Positions 37,645 to 46,084 of a DNA stretch of 64,000 nucleotides are shown here, piece after piece (position 1 is the stretch's first letter; each line of letters begins with the position of its first letter). Origin of the DNA: Burkholderia thailandensis E264 (GTDB lineage Bacteria; Pseudomonadota; Gammaproteobacteria; Burkholderiales; Burkholderiaceae); NCBI RefSeq assembly GCF_000012365.1, contig NC_007650.1, positions 1,364,001-1,428,000 on the forward strand. Reading direction: 5' to 3'. Position numbers and translations under genes: made by a program. A model generated the notes under the pieces. It was not told the DNA's origin and searched no databases. It saw only the letters and a list, made by a program, of their open reading frames with translations.

Positions 37645-37900
37645 GAGTGTCTCCTTCGTGCTCCGTTTTCAATGGATGCGGCCTTGCGAGCCGCGCAACG
37701 GCATGCATGTCGTGCGGCAGATTGTAGGAGGCGGGGTCGCGGGTTTCCAAATAATGCGAGGCGATCCTGAAGAATGGGATCGGGGCGGGCGAAGGGGGGC
37801 GGCGGAACGAAGAGGAAGAGAAAGGTGGAAGTTGAAGTTGAACGGCGAAGGCGGCGCGCCGAGCGCAGGGAACCGATCGCCGTCCGCCGCCTTCGCCCCG

Positions 37901-39691
37901 TCACGTCCTCGCTTTCGCCTGCGGCTTCGCGCCGCCCGCGCCGCCGGCCGGCTTATCGGCGGCGATGGGCGCATCCGGCGGCACGCCGAGCAGTTGCAGC
38001 GAGCCGCTCATCACCGACGAGAACACCGGCCCCGCGACCGTGCCGCCGTAATAGCTCCGTGCGGCCGGCTCGTCGATCATCACCGCGATGATGAGGCGCG
38101 GATTGCTCATCGGCGCCATCCCGGCGAACAGCGCACGATACTTGCCCTTCACGTAGGCCGCGCCGACCTGCTTGCGCGCGGTCCCGGTCTTGCCGCCGAC
38201 GCGGTAGCCGTCGACGCGCGCCGCGCGCCCGGTGCCGCCCTGGCCGACCGCCATCTCGAGCATCGAGCGGATCGCCGCCGCGGTGGCGGGCGTCGTCACG
38301 CGATGGCCGCGGCGCGCATCGGCCGAATGCGGATCGTCGCTCGATTTCAGCAGCGACACCGGATGGATCGTGCCGTCGCCCGCATACGCGGTGTAGACCT
38401 GCGCGATCTGCAGCAGCGACGCGGACAGCCCGTAGCCGTACGCCATCGTCGCCTGCTCGATCGGCCGCCAGCGCTTGTACGGGCGCAGCCGCCCGGACGC
38501 GACGCCGGGGAACGTCAGCTCCGGCGCGCGGCCGATGCCGTATTCCTGGTATTTGTTCCAGATCGTCTCGGCGGGCAGGTTCAGCGCGAGCTTCGCGAGC
38601 GCGATGTTGCTCGACATCTGCAGCGCCTGCGCCACCGTGATCGCGCCGTGGTTCGATGTGTCGTGAATCACGTTCGGGCCGATCTTGTACGAGCCCGGCG
38701 AGGTATCGATGATGGTCTGCGGCCGCACCTTGCCCGCGTCGATCGACAGCGCGACGACGACCGGCTTGATCGTGGAGCCCGGCTCGAACGTGTCGATCAC
38801 CGCGCGGTTGCGCAACTGCTGGCCCGTCAGGCGCGCGCGATCGTTCGGATCGAACGTCGGATAGTTCGCGAGCGCGAGGATTTCGCCGTTCTGCGCGTCG
38901 AGCACGACGACGCTGCCTGCCTGCGCGTTGTTCGCGATGATCGTCGACTTGAGCTGCGCGTACGCGAGCTGCTGAATCCGGCGGTCGATCGTCAGCTCGA
39001 TCGTCGCGCCGTGCTGCGCGGGCACGAGCGGGCCGGTGTCGGAGACGATCCGGCCGAGCCGGTCGCGGATCACCTGGCGCTGGCCGGCGGTGCCGGACAG
39101 CCGCCCGTTCGCGGCGAGCTCGACGCCTTCCTGCCCGCGATCCTCGACGTTCGTGAAGCCGACGACGTGCGCGGCCGATTCGCCTTCCGGGTAGAAGCGC
39201 TTCGAATCGGCGATCTGCGTGACGCCGTCGATATCGAGCTTTTCGATGCGGGCGGCCGTTTCGGGGTCGACCTGGCGCTTGAGCAGCACGAACGAGCGGT
39301 CGCCCGTGAGACGCCGCCGCACCTCGGCAAGCGGCATGTCGAGCAGCTTCGCGAGCGGCGCGTACGCGACCTCGTCGACCTGTTTCGGATTCGCCCAGAT
39401 TTCATAGGTCGTGAGGCTCACGGCGAGAAGCGCGCCGTTGCGATCGACGATGCTGCCGCGCATCGCGCCGAGCTCGATCGTGCGCTGATAGCGCTTCTGG
39501 CCTTGGCCGACGTAGAAATCCTGGTTCGCGATCTGCACCCAGAACGCGCGGGCGATCAGCGTGCCGAACGCGATGAACACGAGGATCACGATGAATTTCG
39601 AGCGCCACATCGGCAGGCTCGACGACAGCATCGGGCTTTTCGCGACGGCGACGTAAGGATCGGACGGCTTCGGTTTTTTGTTCAGGCGCAT
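37901..39691 (-). CDS. ftsI: Penicillin-binding protein of the FtsI/PBP3 type (transpeptidase)
   Basis: 596 residues. A short cytoplasmic tail and one membrane helix (~residues 32-50) precede the PBP dimerisation domain and the transpeptidase. Active-site motifs: STIK with Ser306/Lys309, SSN at 360-362, KTG at 501-503. FtsI-type enzymes crosslink septal peptidoglycan. The gene stands away from any division or murein cluster, so this is probably an additional PBP3-type paralogue; the pseudomallei group is known to encode a PBP3 on its second chromosome. It ends with an Ala/Gly/Lys-rich tail. Confidence 0.92.
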   Translation of the reverse strand: MRLNKKPKPSDPYVAVAKSPMLSSSLPMWRSKFIVILVFIAFGTLIARAFWVQIANQDFYVGQGQKRYQRTIELGAMRGSIVDRNGALLAVSLTTYEIWANPKQVDEVAYAPLAKLLDMPLAEVRRRLTGDRSFVLLKRQVDPETAARIEKLDIDGVTQIADSKRFYPEGESAAHVVGFTNVEDRGQEGVELAANGRLSGTAGQRQVIRDRLGRIVSDTGPLVPAQHGATIELTIDRRIQQLAYAQLKSTIIANNAQAGSVVVLDAQNGEILALANYPTFDPNDRARLTGQQLRNRAVIDTFEPGSTIKPVVVALSIDAGKVRPQTIIDTSPGSYKIGPNVIHDTSNHGAITVAQALQMSSNIALAKLALNLPAETIWNKYQEYGIGRAPELTFPGVASGRLRPYKRWRPIEQATMAYGYGLSASLLQIAQVYTAYAGDGTIHPVSLLKSSDDPHSADARRGHRVTTPATAAAIRSMLEMAVGQGGTGRAARVDGYRVGGKTGTARKQVGAAYVKGKYRALFAGMAPMSNPRLIIAVMIDEPAARSYYGGTVAGPVFSSVMSGSLQLLGVPPDAPIAADKPAGGAGGAKPQAKART

Positions 39692-40369
39692 GGGCTGGCT
39701 ATCGCTGGGCGGGACGGCGGATCGCGTCCCGAAGATGGAATTGTAATGAATGAGTAATGATTTCGTCTGGATCGGCGGTCAAATCGTGTAAAGATCTGAC
39801 AAATCTTCGGGGCGGGCGCGAGTGGCGCCGGAGCCGGCGCGGGTGGGACGGCGGCGATCGAAGCATGCGCGGCGTGCGGCGCTGCGGCGCACCCGGGCGC
39901 GCTGCGCGGGGTTGGCGGAGAACCGGCGGACGACGCCGGCGAACGGCGCGAAGGGCGTCGACGGCGATCGCCGCGAGGAGGTCCAGGCAAGAAGAGGGGA
40001 AAGGGCGGGAGAACGGGGCCCGGCATCGCGGCGGGCGGCGGCCCGCCCATCGCGGCCGTCGCTGCTGCGGGCCGGCGCGGGCGACCGCTCGGCCGCCGCG
40101 CGCCGGCGGCGCGATGGCGCGCGGCGGACGGCGAACGTCGAGAATGCCGCGCGCGGATATGCCGATCAGCGGGGGCGAGATCGCCCGGCGAGAAAACGAC
40201 GCGGCGGCGGGAAAGCCGGGCGCTGCGCACGCCGGGGAGGAGCCCCGGCGGACAACCGAGGATTCGGGGCGGAGATAGGGAAACGGCGGGAAGCGGGGCA
40301 GGAAACGGGGCGCGAAACGAGACAGAAAACGGCGCGGCTGCGCCGCTGCGTTGCGCGCGCCGGGCCCGC
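39692..40369. other. Intergenic, no gene seen
   Basis: About 680 bases between the PBP and chemoreceptor genes. It is GC-rich and Arg/Ala coding-like in several frames, with no ribosome site and no recognisable protein. The first ~100 bases at the PBP side are less GC-rich and probably hold its promoter. I see no terminator with a T-run. Confidence 0.5.
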
Positions 40370-41923
40370 TCAGGCGGGCAGCGCGAACTGCGCGACCGTC
40401 GAGCGCAGCGCGTCAGCCTGGTCCTTCAGCGAATGCGCGGCGGCGGCGGCCTGCTCGACGAGCGCGGCGTTCTGCTGCGTGACCTGGTCCATCTCGCCGA
40501 CCGCGCGATTCACCTGATCGATGCCCGCGCTTTGTTCGCGCGACGCGTGGCTGATCTCCTCGAGGATCTCGTTCACGCGCCTCACCGATTGCACGATTTC
40601 CGTCATCGTCGCGCCCGCGCGCGTGACGAGCGTCGCGCCGTGCTCGACCGTCGTGTTCGACGTCTCGATCAGCGACTTGATTTCCTTCGCGGCCGTCGCG
40701 CTGCGCTGCGCGAGCGTGCGCACCTCGCCCGCGACGACCGCGAAGCCGCGCCCCTGCTCGCCCGCGCGCGCGGCCTCGACGGCCGCGTTCAGCGCGAGGA
40801 TGTTGGTCTGGAACGCGATGCCGTCGATCACGCCGATGATGTCGCCGATCTTGCGCGACGCGTCGGTGATTTCCTCCATCGTGCGCACGACGTCGTCGAC
40901 GACCGTGCTGCCGCGCGTCGCGACCTGCGCCGCCTGGTCGGCGAGGTCGGCCGCCTGCGACGCGCTGTCCGCGTTATGCTTCACGTTCGTCGTCATCTCG
41001 TCCATGCTCGACGCGGTCTCGACGAGCGCGGCCGCCTGCTGCTCGGTGCGCTGCGACAGGTCCGTGTTGCCGGCCGCGATCTCGGACGCGCCGACGTTGA
41101 TGTTCTCGGTGCCGAGCCGCACGCGCGACACCATGTCGATGAGCGCCGTCTGCATCATGTGCAGCGCGTGCAGGAGGCTCTTGCGGTCGTCGTGTCGGAT
41201 GTCGACGGGCGCGGTCAGGTCGCCCTGCGCGATCCGCTGCGCGGTGGCCACGGCCGCTTCGAGATCGCCGCCTAGGCTGCTGCGCACGCTGCGCACCACG
41301 AGCCCCATCAGGATCGTCGCGGCGACGCCGAGCACGACCGTCATCGCGAGCCAGCGGGCGGTGCTCGCGAGCACGGCGGCCTGCAGGTCGTCCATGTACA
41401 TGCCGGTCACGATGTACCAGTCCCACGGCGCGAAATGGCGCACGGCGCTCGTCTTGTCGATCGGCTTGTCGGCGCCGGGCTTCGGCCACATGTAGTTGAC
41501 GAAGCCGAGGCCGCCTTGCGTGTTGCCCGCCTTGACGATCTCGACGAACAGATGCTTGCCGCCCGGATCGGTGAAGCCGGACACGTCCTTGCCGTTCAGT
41601 TCCGGCTTGATCGGATGCATGACGACGACGGGCTTCGAATCGTTGACCGACAGATAGCCGTCCTTGCCGTAACGCATGGCGGCGATCGCTTCGAGCGCCG
41701 CGCGCTTCGCGTCGGCCTCGGGCATCGCGTTCTGCTGGGACAGCTTGTAGAAATGATCGCTGACGCTGTATGCCTGCTCGGTCAGATACCCGAGCTGCTC
41801 GCGTCGGTCCGTGATCATCGACGAGCGGTTCTGCCATGCTCCCGTCGCTCCGATCAGCAGCAGGCCGATCCAGAGAATGACGATCATCGACGTGAGCTTT
41901 TGGTTCAGTGAAAGAGAGCGCAT
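40370..41923 (-). CDS. Methyl-accepting chemotaxis protein with single-Cache sensor
   Basis: 517 residues. Transmembrane segment 1 lies at residues ~10-28. A periplasmic sCache-type sensor ([24 protein letters not shown]) reaches to ~185, with membrane segment 2 around 190-210. HAMP and the conserved signalling hairpin follow ([29 protein letters not shown]), with methylation helices flanking. The sensor family often binds small organic acids, but the ligand is not readable. No chemotaxis genes are adjacent. Confidence 0.92.
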   Translation of the reverse strand: MRSLSLNQKLTSMIVILWIGLLLIGATGAWQNRSSMITDRREQLGYLTEQAYSVSDHFYKLSQQNAMPEADAKRAALEAIAAMRYGKDGYLSVNDSKPVVVMHPIKPELNGKDVSGFTDPGGKHLFVEIVKAGNTQGGLGFVNYMWPKPGADKPIDKTSAVRHFAPWDWYIVTGMYMDDLQAAVLASTARWLAMTVVLGVAATILMGLVVRSVRSSLGGDLEAAVATAQRIAQGDLTAPVDIRHDDRKSLLHALHMMQTALIDMVSRVRLGTENINVGASEIAAGNTDLSQRTEQQAAALVETASSMDEMTTNVKHNADSASQAADLADQAAQVATRGSTVVDDVVRTMEEITDASRKIGDIIGVIDGIAFQTNILALNAAVEAARAGEQGRGFAVVAGEVRTLAQRSATAAKEIKSLIETSNTTVEHGATLVTRAGATMTEIVQSVRRVNEILEEISHASREQSAGIDQVNRAVGEMDQVTQQNAALVEQAAAAAHSLKDQADALRSTVAQFALPA

Positions 41924-42123
41924 GGTGGGTATCGTGGAGCGGTTGATGCTTGGGGACGAATGCCTGTTTATCGGCGTGGGGACAGAGGGGCGCAGGCGGG
42001 TATTCCCTAGGTGGGGGCTCGGGCGGGCAAGTCCTGACAGGGATTTGACGGATGTCGGCCCAGGCGGGGACGCGGCGGCGGAATCGGACGGGCGGCGTTC
42101 AGTCGGTCGATCGGCCGGCCGCT

Positions 42124-42149
42124 CAAACGGTCGGGCGATCGACCGTTTG
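42124..42149. repeat. Perfect 26-bp hairpin sequence
   Basis: CAAACGGTCG (42124-42133) and CGACCGTTTG (42140-42149) are perfect inverse complements with loop GGCGAT. There is no T-run after it. It may be an operator or an RNA hairpin in the long chemoreceptor upstream region. Confidence 0.6.
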
Positions 42150-42194
42150 GATGACGAGGTCGGGGGGCGGGATTGGCCGGTTGGTCAATTGGTC

Positions 42195-42238
42195 GGTTTG
42201 CAGGTTTGCAGGTTTGCCGATCGGCCGATCGGCCGATT
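42195..42238 (+). repeat. Two adjoining octamer tandem repeats
   Basis: GGTTTGCA stands at 42195-42202 and 42203-42210, with a one-base variant GGTTTGCC at 42211-42218. CCGATCGG follows at 42217-42224 and 42225-42232, plus CCGATT. Octamer arrays are common variable-number loci in pseudomallei-group genomes. Confidence 0.7.
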
Positions 42239-42574
42239 GCTCAGGTCGCCAACGGCAGTTCGTCAGCCGAATCGACGAGGCGACCGGCGCGTTCGGTCAT
42301 GCGATGAGCGCAACGAGCGCGCGCCGGAAGACGGCGGCGCGTCGCGCAACTCGCCGCGGCGAGGCCGGGCACGGCGCGCGGCCGGAAAGCCGGTCTCGCA
42401 CGGCAGCCCGAGGCGATCCGAGCAAAGCGCCGTGCGCGGGCCACGGCCTGCGCCCTGATCGAGCGAGGCCGAATTCCGCGAGCGCGCCCGAACGCTGAGC
42501 GGGCGCCGGCTTGCGGCGAGGGAACGCACGCGGCGAGATCATGGCGCACGCCGCGCCCGCCCGCCTCGGGCGCG

Positions 42575-42724
42575 TCACACCGGGTCCTTGCTCGGCGGCT
42601 CTTCCGGTTTCTGCGGGTTCTCGTGATGGGGGTGGCCGGGGGACGAGGGCGAGAGCGTGTCGTCTTCGGGGTCGCGGGTCGGGTCGGCGGGCGGTTCCGG
42701 CAGCGGCGTCGTATGGTCGGTCAT
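42575..42724 (-). CDS. Small Pro/Glu-rich hypothetical protein
   Basis: 49 residues, strongly Pro/Glu/Asp-rich, ending in PQKPEEPPSKDPV. Not recognised beyond resemblance to the low-complexity acidic proteins of Burkholderia. No clear ribosome site precedes ATG 42724, so it could be a false frame. It lies 98 bases after the nucleotidyltransferase gene on the same strand. Confidence 0.45.
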   Translation of the reverse strand: MTDHTTPLPEPPADPTRDPEDDTLSPSSPGHPHHENPQKPEEPPSKDPV

Positions 42725-42822
42725 GGGAATGGGCGAATCGCGGTCAATGCGGAGGACCGGCGCGCACGCGCCGGGTTCGTCTTCCGTTATAGGCAATCGG
42801 GCGCGCGTTTGCTGGCGCGGCG

Positions 42823-43422
42823 TCAATCGTGCGGCGGCGTGTGCAGATCGGCGCGCGTGTCGATGTCGCGCAGCACGGCCGGATCGGCGACATCGACGAG
42901 CGCGGGCGGCGCGGCCGCGAGCACCGCGCGCGCGCCCGTGTCGCCGTCGAGCGTTGCGAGCGCGTCGTAATGGCGGCTCGCGAAGCCCACCGGATGGCCG
43001 CGCCGCCCGCGATAGACGGGCGCGACGGTCGACGCGAGCCCCGCGTCGAGCGCGCGCGCGACCGATTCGATCGTCGCCGGCGCGATCCACGGCATGTCCG
43101 CGAGCGCGACGATCCAGCCGGGGCTGTCTGCGCGTGCGCGCACGCCGGCCGCGAGGCTTGCGCCCATCCCGCGCTCGGCGTCGGGCGCGAACACGACCTG
43201 ACAGCCGACGTCGCTGAGCAGACGCGCGAGCTTTTCCGCGCCGGGACGCACGACCGCGATCACGTCCGGAAGCACGGCGGCGAGCCGTTGCGCGGCCGCG
43301 ACGGCGACGGGCGTGCCGTCGGGCAACTTCGCGAGCAGCTTGCTGTGCACGCCGCCGGGATCGAAGCGCGTGCCGAGGCCCGCGGCCAGCAGCACGCCGG
43401 TGGCGAGCGACGCATGGGTCAT
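42823..43422 (-). CDS. MobA-like nucleotidyltransferase (MocA/CoxC type)
   Basis: 199 residues of the NTP-transferase family that includes molybdenum-cofactor cytidylyl/guanylyltransferases. The N-terminal nucleotide-binding loop is LLAAGLGTRFDPGGVHSK, and the conserved aspartate is in ALADMPWI. Relatives mature the molybdenum cofactor for hydroxylases. The adjacent genes are not molybdoenzymes; the nitrate reductase is 36 kb away. ATG 43422 is the first family-like start. Confidence 0.85.
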   Translation of the reverse strand: MTHASLATGVLLAAGLGTRFDPGGVHSKLLAKLPDGTPVAVAAAQRLAAVLPDVIAVVRPGAEKLARLLSDVGCQVVFAPDAERGMGASLAAGVRARADSPGWIVALADMPWIAPATIESVARALDAGLASTVAPVYRGRRGHPVGFASRHYDALATLDGDTGARAVLAAAPPALVDVADPAVLRDIDTRADLHTPPHD

Positions 43423-43887
43423 GGCGATAACCGGTGGCGGAGGTGCTGCGATTGTGCGGCGCGGCGCGGGCGGCGCGCAAGTGCGGGGAAGCCCTTTCCT
43501 CGGGCGCGCGCGGGTGGCGCGCGGCGTCGTCGGTTGACGGTCGCGGGGAGAGCGGCTTGCGGAGCCGGGCACGGGCGCAGGTGTCGCACCATCGGCGTTT
43601 TCGTCACGCCGCGCCCTCACGGCGGGGAAATGGAACTCGGACGGAAGGGCGCCGGGAAGCCGCGGCAATCGGAAGCACGGAAGGTCGGGCGCGTCGCCGC
43701 GAGGACATCGTTTTCCGCCGAGCAATAACCGGCGTCGAATTCCGGCGGGCGGCGGGCGGCGAGCGCCGACGACATCGGCGCTCGGAGCAGGGGGCGAAGG
43801 CTCGCCATACATCGGCGATATCGATTGGCGAAACCGCCGATACAATCGTCGCTCGATCCATTCCTTCGCGACCGATTCGCTTGCCAC
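43423..43887. other. Intergenic, no gene seen
   Basis: About 465 bases between the divergent nucleotidyltransferase and isochorismatase-like genes. TACAAT at 43841-43846, ~42 bases before the latter's ATG, may be its -10 box. I see no RNA or peptide. Confidence 0.45.
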
Positions 43888-44463
43888 ATGGACGCATCCA
43901 CCTCGCTTTCGACGCGCGCCGCACTGCTGCTGATCGACCTTCAGAAAGGCATTCACGACCCGAAACTCGGCCGACGCAACAATCCGGACGCGGAGGCGCG
44001 CGCCGCGGCGTTGCTCGATGGCTGGCGGCGCAGCGGGCGTCCGGTCGTGCATATCCGGCACATTTCCCGTTCGCAGGATTCGGTGTTCCGGCCGGGGCAG
44101 TCCGGCGTGGAATTTCAGGAAGCGTTTGCGCCGCTCGATCGCGAGCACGTGGTCGAGAAGAACGTCCCCGATGCGTTCGCCGCGACCGGGCTCGCACGCT
44201 GGCTGCATGAGCGCGGAATCGCGCAGCTCGTGATCGCGGGTGTCATCACGAACAATTCGGTCGAATCGACCGCGCGCTCGGCGGGCAATCTCGGGTTCGA
44301 TGCGATCGTCGCGGGCGACGCGTGCTTCACGTTCGATCAGCGCGATCTGTCGGGGCGGCTCTGGGCCGCCGAGGACGTGCATGCGCTGTCGCTCGGCAAT
44401 CTCGCGATGGATTACGCGCGCGTGATGAACGTGGCCGACATCGTCATGCTCGACTGCGGTTGA
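43888..44463 (+). CDS. Isochorismatase-family protein with Ser at the nucleophile position
   Basis: 191 residues, isochorismatase/cysteine-hydrolase fold. The conserved Asp is in LLLIDLQKG and the Lys in VVEKN. The position normally Cys in the TxxCV motif is Ser here: GVITNNSVESTAR. The family includes nicotinamidases and related amide hydrolases that use Cys; EntB-type members lack Cys and use other chemistry. ATG 43888 is the first proper start; TTG 43825 is less likely. Expressed alone, diverging from the nucleotidyltransferase. Confidence 0.88.
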   Translation: MDASTSLSTRAALLLIDLQKGIHDPKLGRRNNPDAEARAAALLDGWRRSGRPVVHIRHISRSQDSVFRPGQSGVEFQEAFAPLDREHVVEKNVPDAFAATGLARWLHERGIAQLVIAGVITNNSVESTARSAGNLGFDAIVAGDACFTFDQRDLSGRLWAAEDVHALSLGNLAMDYARVMNVADIVMLDCG

Positions 44464-44656
44464 CGGCCCGCGCGTGCCGATGCATCGGCGATGCCTCCCG
44501 CTCGTCGACGAGTCGAGCGCGCCATCGCCGTCGATCGCCGCTGCTCAGTGATCGGAGCGCTCGGACGGCTGTTCCGGGGAAGGCGAAGCGGCAAGCGCGC
44601 GTAGGCGGCTCGGGGCGAGGGCAATCTCCCGTGCTCGCTCGCGGATTCCCCGTCCG

Positions 44657-45340
44657 TCACGCATCCGCCCACCGCCGCAACAGATTGTGATAGATCCCGG
44701 TGAGCGCGATCACGCTCGCATCGCGCCCGCCTTTCTCGGCGGTCAATTGCTGAATCTGCGTGTCGAGCTGGAACAGCAGCGTGCGGTCCGCGTCGTCGCG
44801 CACCATGCTCTGAATCCAGAAGAACGACGCCACGCGCTCGCCGCGCGTGACGGGCGTCACGTGATGCAGGCTCGACGCCGGATACAGCACCATGTCGCCC
44901 GCCGGCAGCTTCGCGCGGTGGACGCCGTAGGTGTCCTCGACGCACAGCTCGCCGCCGTCGTACGCATCCGGCTCCTCGAGAAAGAGCGTCGCCGACAGAT
45001 CGCTGCGCACGCGGAAATCCGTGCCGCGCAGCAGCCGGATCGCATTGTCGACGTGCGTGCCGAACGCATCGCCGCCCGCGTAGCGGTTGAAGAGCGGCGG
45101 AAACACCTTGAGCGGCAGCGCCGCCGAGAAGAACAGCGCATTGCGCGCGAGCGCATCCTGGATCGCGTCGCCGATCGCGCGCGCGGCGGGCGAGCCCTCC
45201 GGCAACTGCCGGTTGCGCTTCGCGAGCGCCGATTGCGCGCCGGACGTCGCGTTGCCGTCGGCCCAGTCGGCGGCGTCGAGGATGTCGCGGCATTGCGCGA
45301 CCTGCTCCTTCGTCAGCACGCCGGGAATGTGAAGCATCAT
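44657..45340 (-). CDS. piuC: PKHD-type Fe(II)/2-oxoglutarate dioxygenase (PiuC-like)
   Basis: 227 residues. The prolyl-4-hydroxylase-like jelly roll carries the iron triad: HVDNA gives His and Asp, and the later His is in LHHVTPV, with the 2-oxoglutarate Arg in GERVASFF. PiuC is the usual partner of PiuA/Fiu-type catecholate siderophore receptors. Its ATG overlaps the Sel1 gene's stop and GGAGG lies ten bases upstream, so it is translated from the receptor operon. Confidence 0.93.
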   Translation of the reverse strand: MMLHIPGVLTKEQVAQCRDILDAADWADGNATSGAQSALAKRNRQLPEGSPAARAIGDAIQDALARNALFFSAALPLKVFPPLFNRYAGGDAFGTHVDNAIRLLRGTDFRVRSDLSATLFLEEPDAYDGGELCVEDTYGVHRAKLPAGDMVLYPASSLHHVTPVTRGERVASFFWIQSMVRDDADRTLLFQLDTQIQQLTAEKGGRDASVIALTGIYHNLLRRWADA

Positions 45341-46080
45341 GTTGCGAATTCCTCCTGTCGCGCCGCGATCGCGCGGAATGCGTCGATCGGCGATGCCGCG
45401 AGATACGCGCGCATCTTCGCGACGAACGCGGGCGTCGCGGTGCGCGGCACGCGCGCGAGCCACTCGAGCGCCTCGGCGACGCGCCCGCGCTCGCCGAGCA
45501 GCCGCGCATAGTTGAACTGGCCACGGAAGTCGCCCGCTGCGGCCGCGCGCCGGTAGCAGTCGAACGCGGCGTCGCGGTCGGCCGCGACGACCCAGCCGTC
45601 CTCGTAGAAGCCGCCGATCAGGTTGATCGACTTCGCGTGGCCGAGCGCCGCCGCCTTTTCGAACCACGCGAGCGCGGCCGCGCGATCCTCGTCGACGCCG
45701 TTGCCGAGCGCGAGCATCGTCGCGTAGTTGTACATCCCCCAGTCGAGCCCCGCACGCGCGGCCTCGCGATACCAGTACGCGGCGACGGCCGCGCTCGCGG
45801 CCGTGCCCCAGCCGAACTCGTAGCAGCGGCCCAGCATGTTCATCGCCATCGGATGATCGGCGCGCGCCGCGTGCTTGAACCAGCCGAGCGCGGCGGCGGC
45901 GTCGCGCGCGACGCCGTGGCCGTCGAGCAGGTATTGCCCGTAGACGGCCTGCGCCTCGACGATCCCGTTCTCCGCGGCCGCCGCGACCCATGCGGCCGCG
46001 CGCTCGGGCGGGCCGGCGAGGATCTCGGCGAGATCCTCGCGCGACGCCGACGCGAGCGCCTTCAACGTTACCGGCCGCAT
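45337..46080 (-). CDS. Sel1-like tetratricopeptide repeat protein
   Basis: 247 residues with about five Sel1-type repeats (for example [28 protein letters not shown] and [25 protein letters not shown]). No signal peptide. A scaffold protein between receptor and dioxygenase genes; the function in the iron system is unknown. The start follows the receptor stop by 4 bases. Confidence 0.9.
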   Translation of the reverse strand: MRPVTLKALASASREDLAEILAGPPERAAAWVAAAAENGIVEAQAVYGQYLLDGHGVARDAAAALGWFKHAARADHPMAMNMLGRCYEFGWGTAASAAVAAYWYREAARAGLDWGMYNYATMLALGNGVDEDRAAALAWFEKAAALGHAKSINLIGGFYEDGWVVAADRDAAFDCYRRAAAAGDFRGQFNYARLLGERGRVAEALEWLARVPRTATPAFVAKMRAYLAASPIDAFRAIAARQEEFAT

Positions 46081-46084
46081 CGCG

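Larger units (their letters stand above)
41924..42574. other. Intergenic with short repeats, no gene seen
   Basis: About 650 bases upstream of the chemoreceptor start and downstream of a small minus-strand gene. It contains the hairpin at 42124-42149 and the octamer repeats at 42195-42238 listed separately. Open frames here carry no recognisable protein. Confidence 0.5.
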
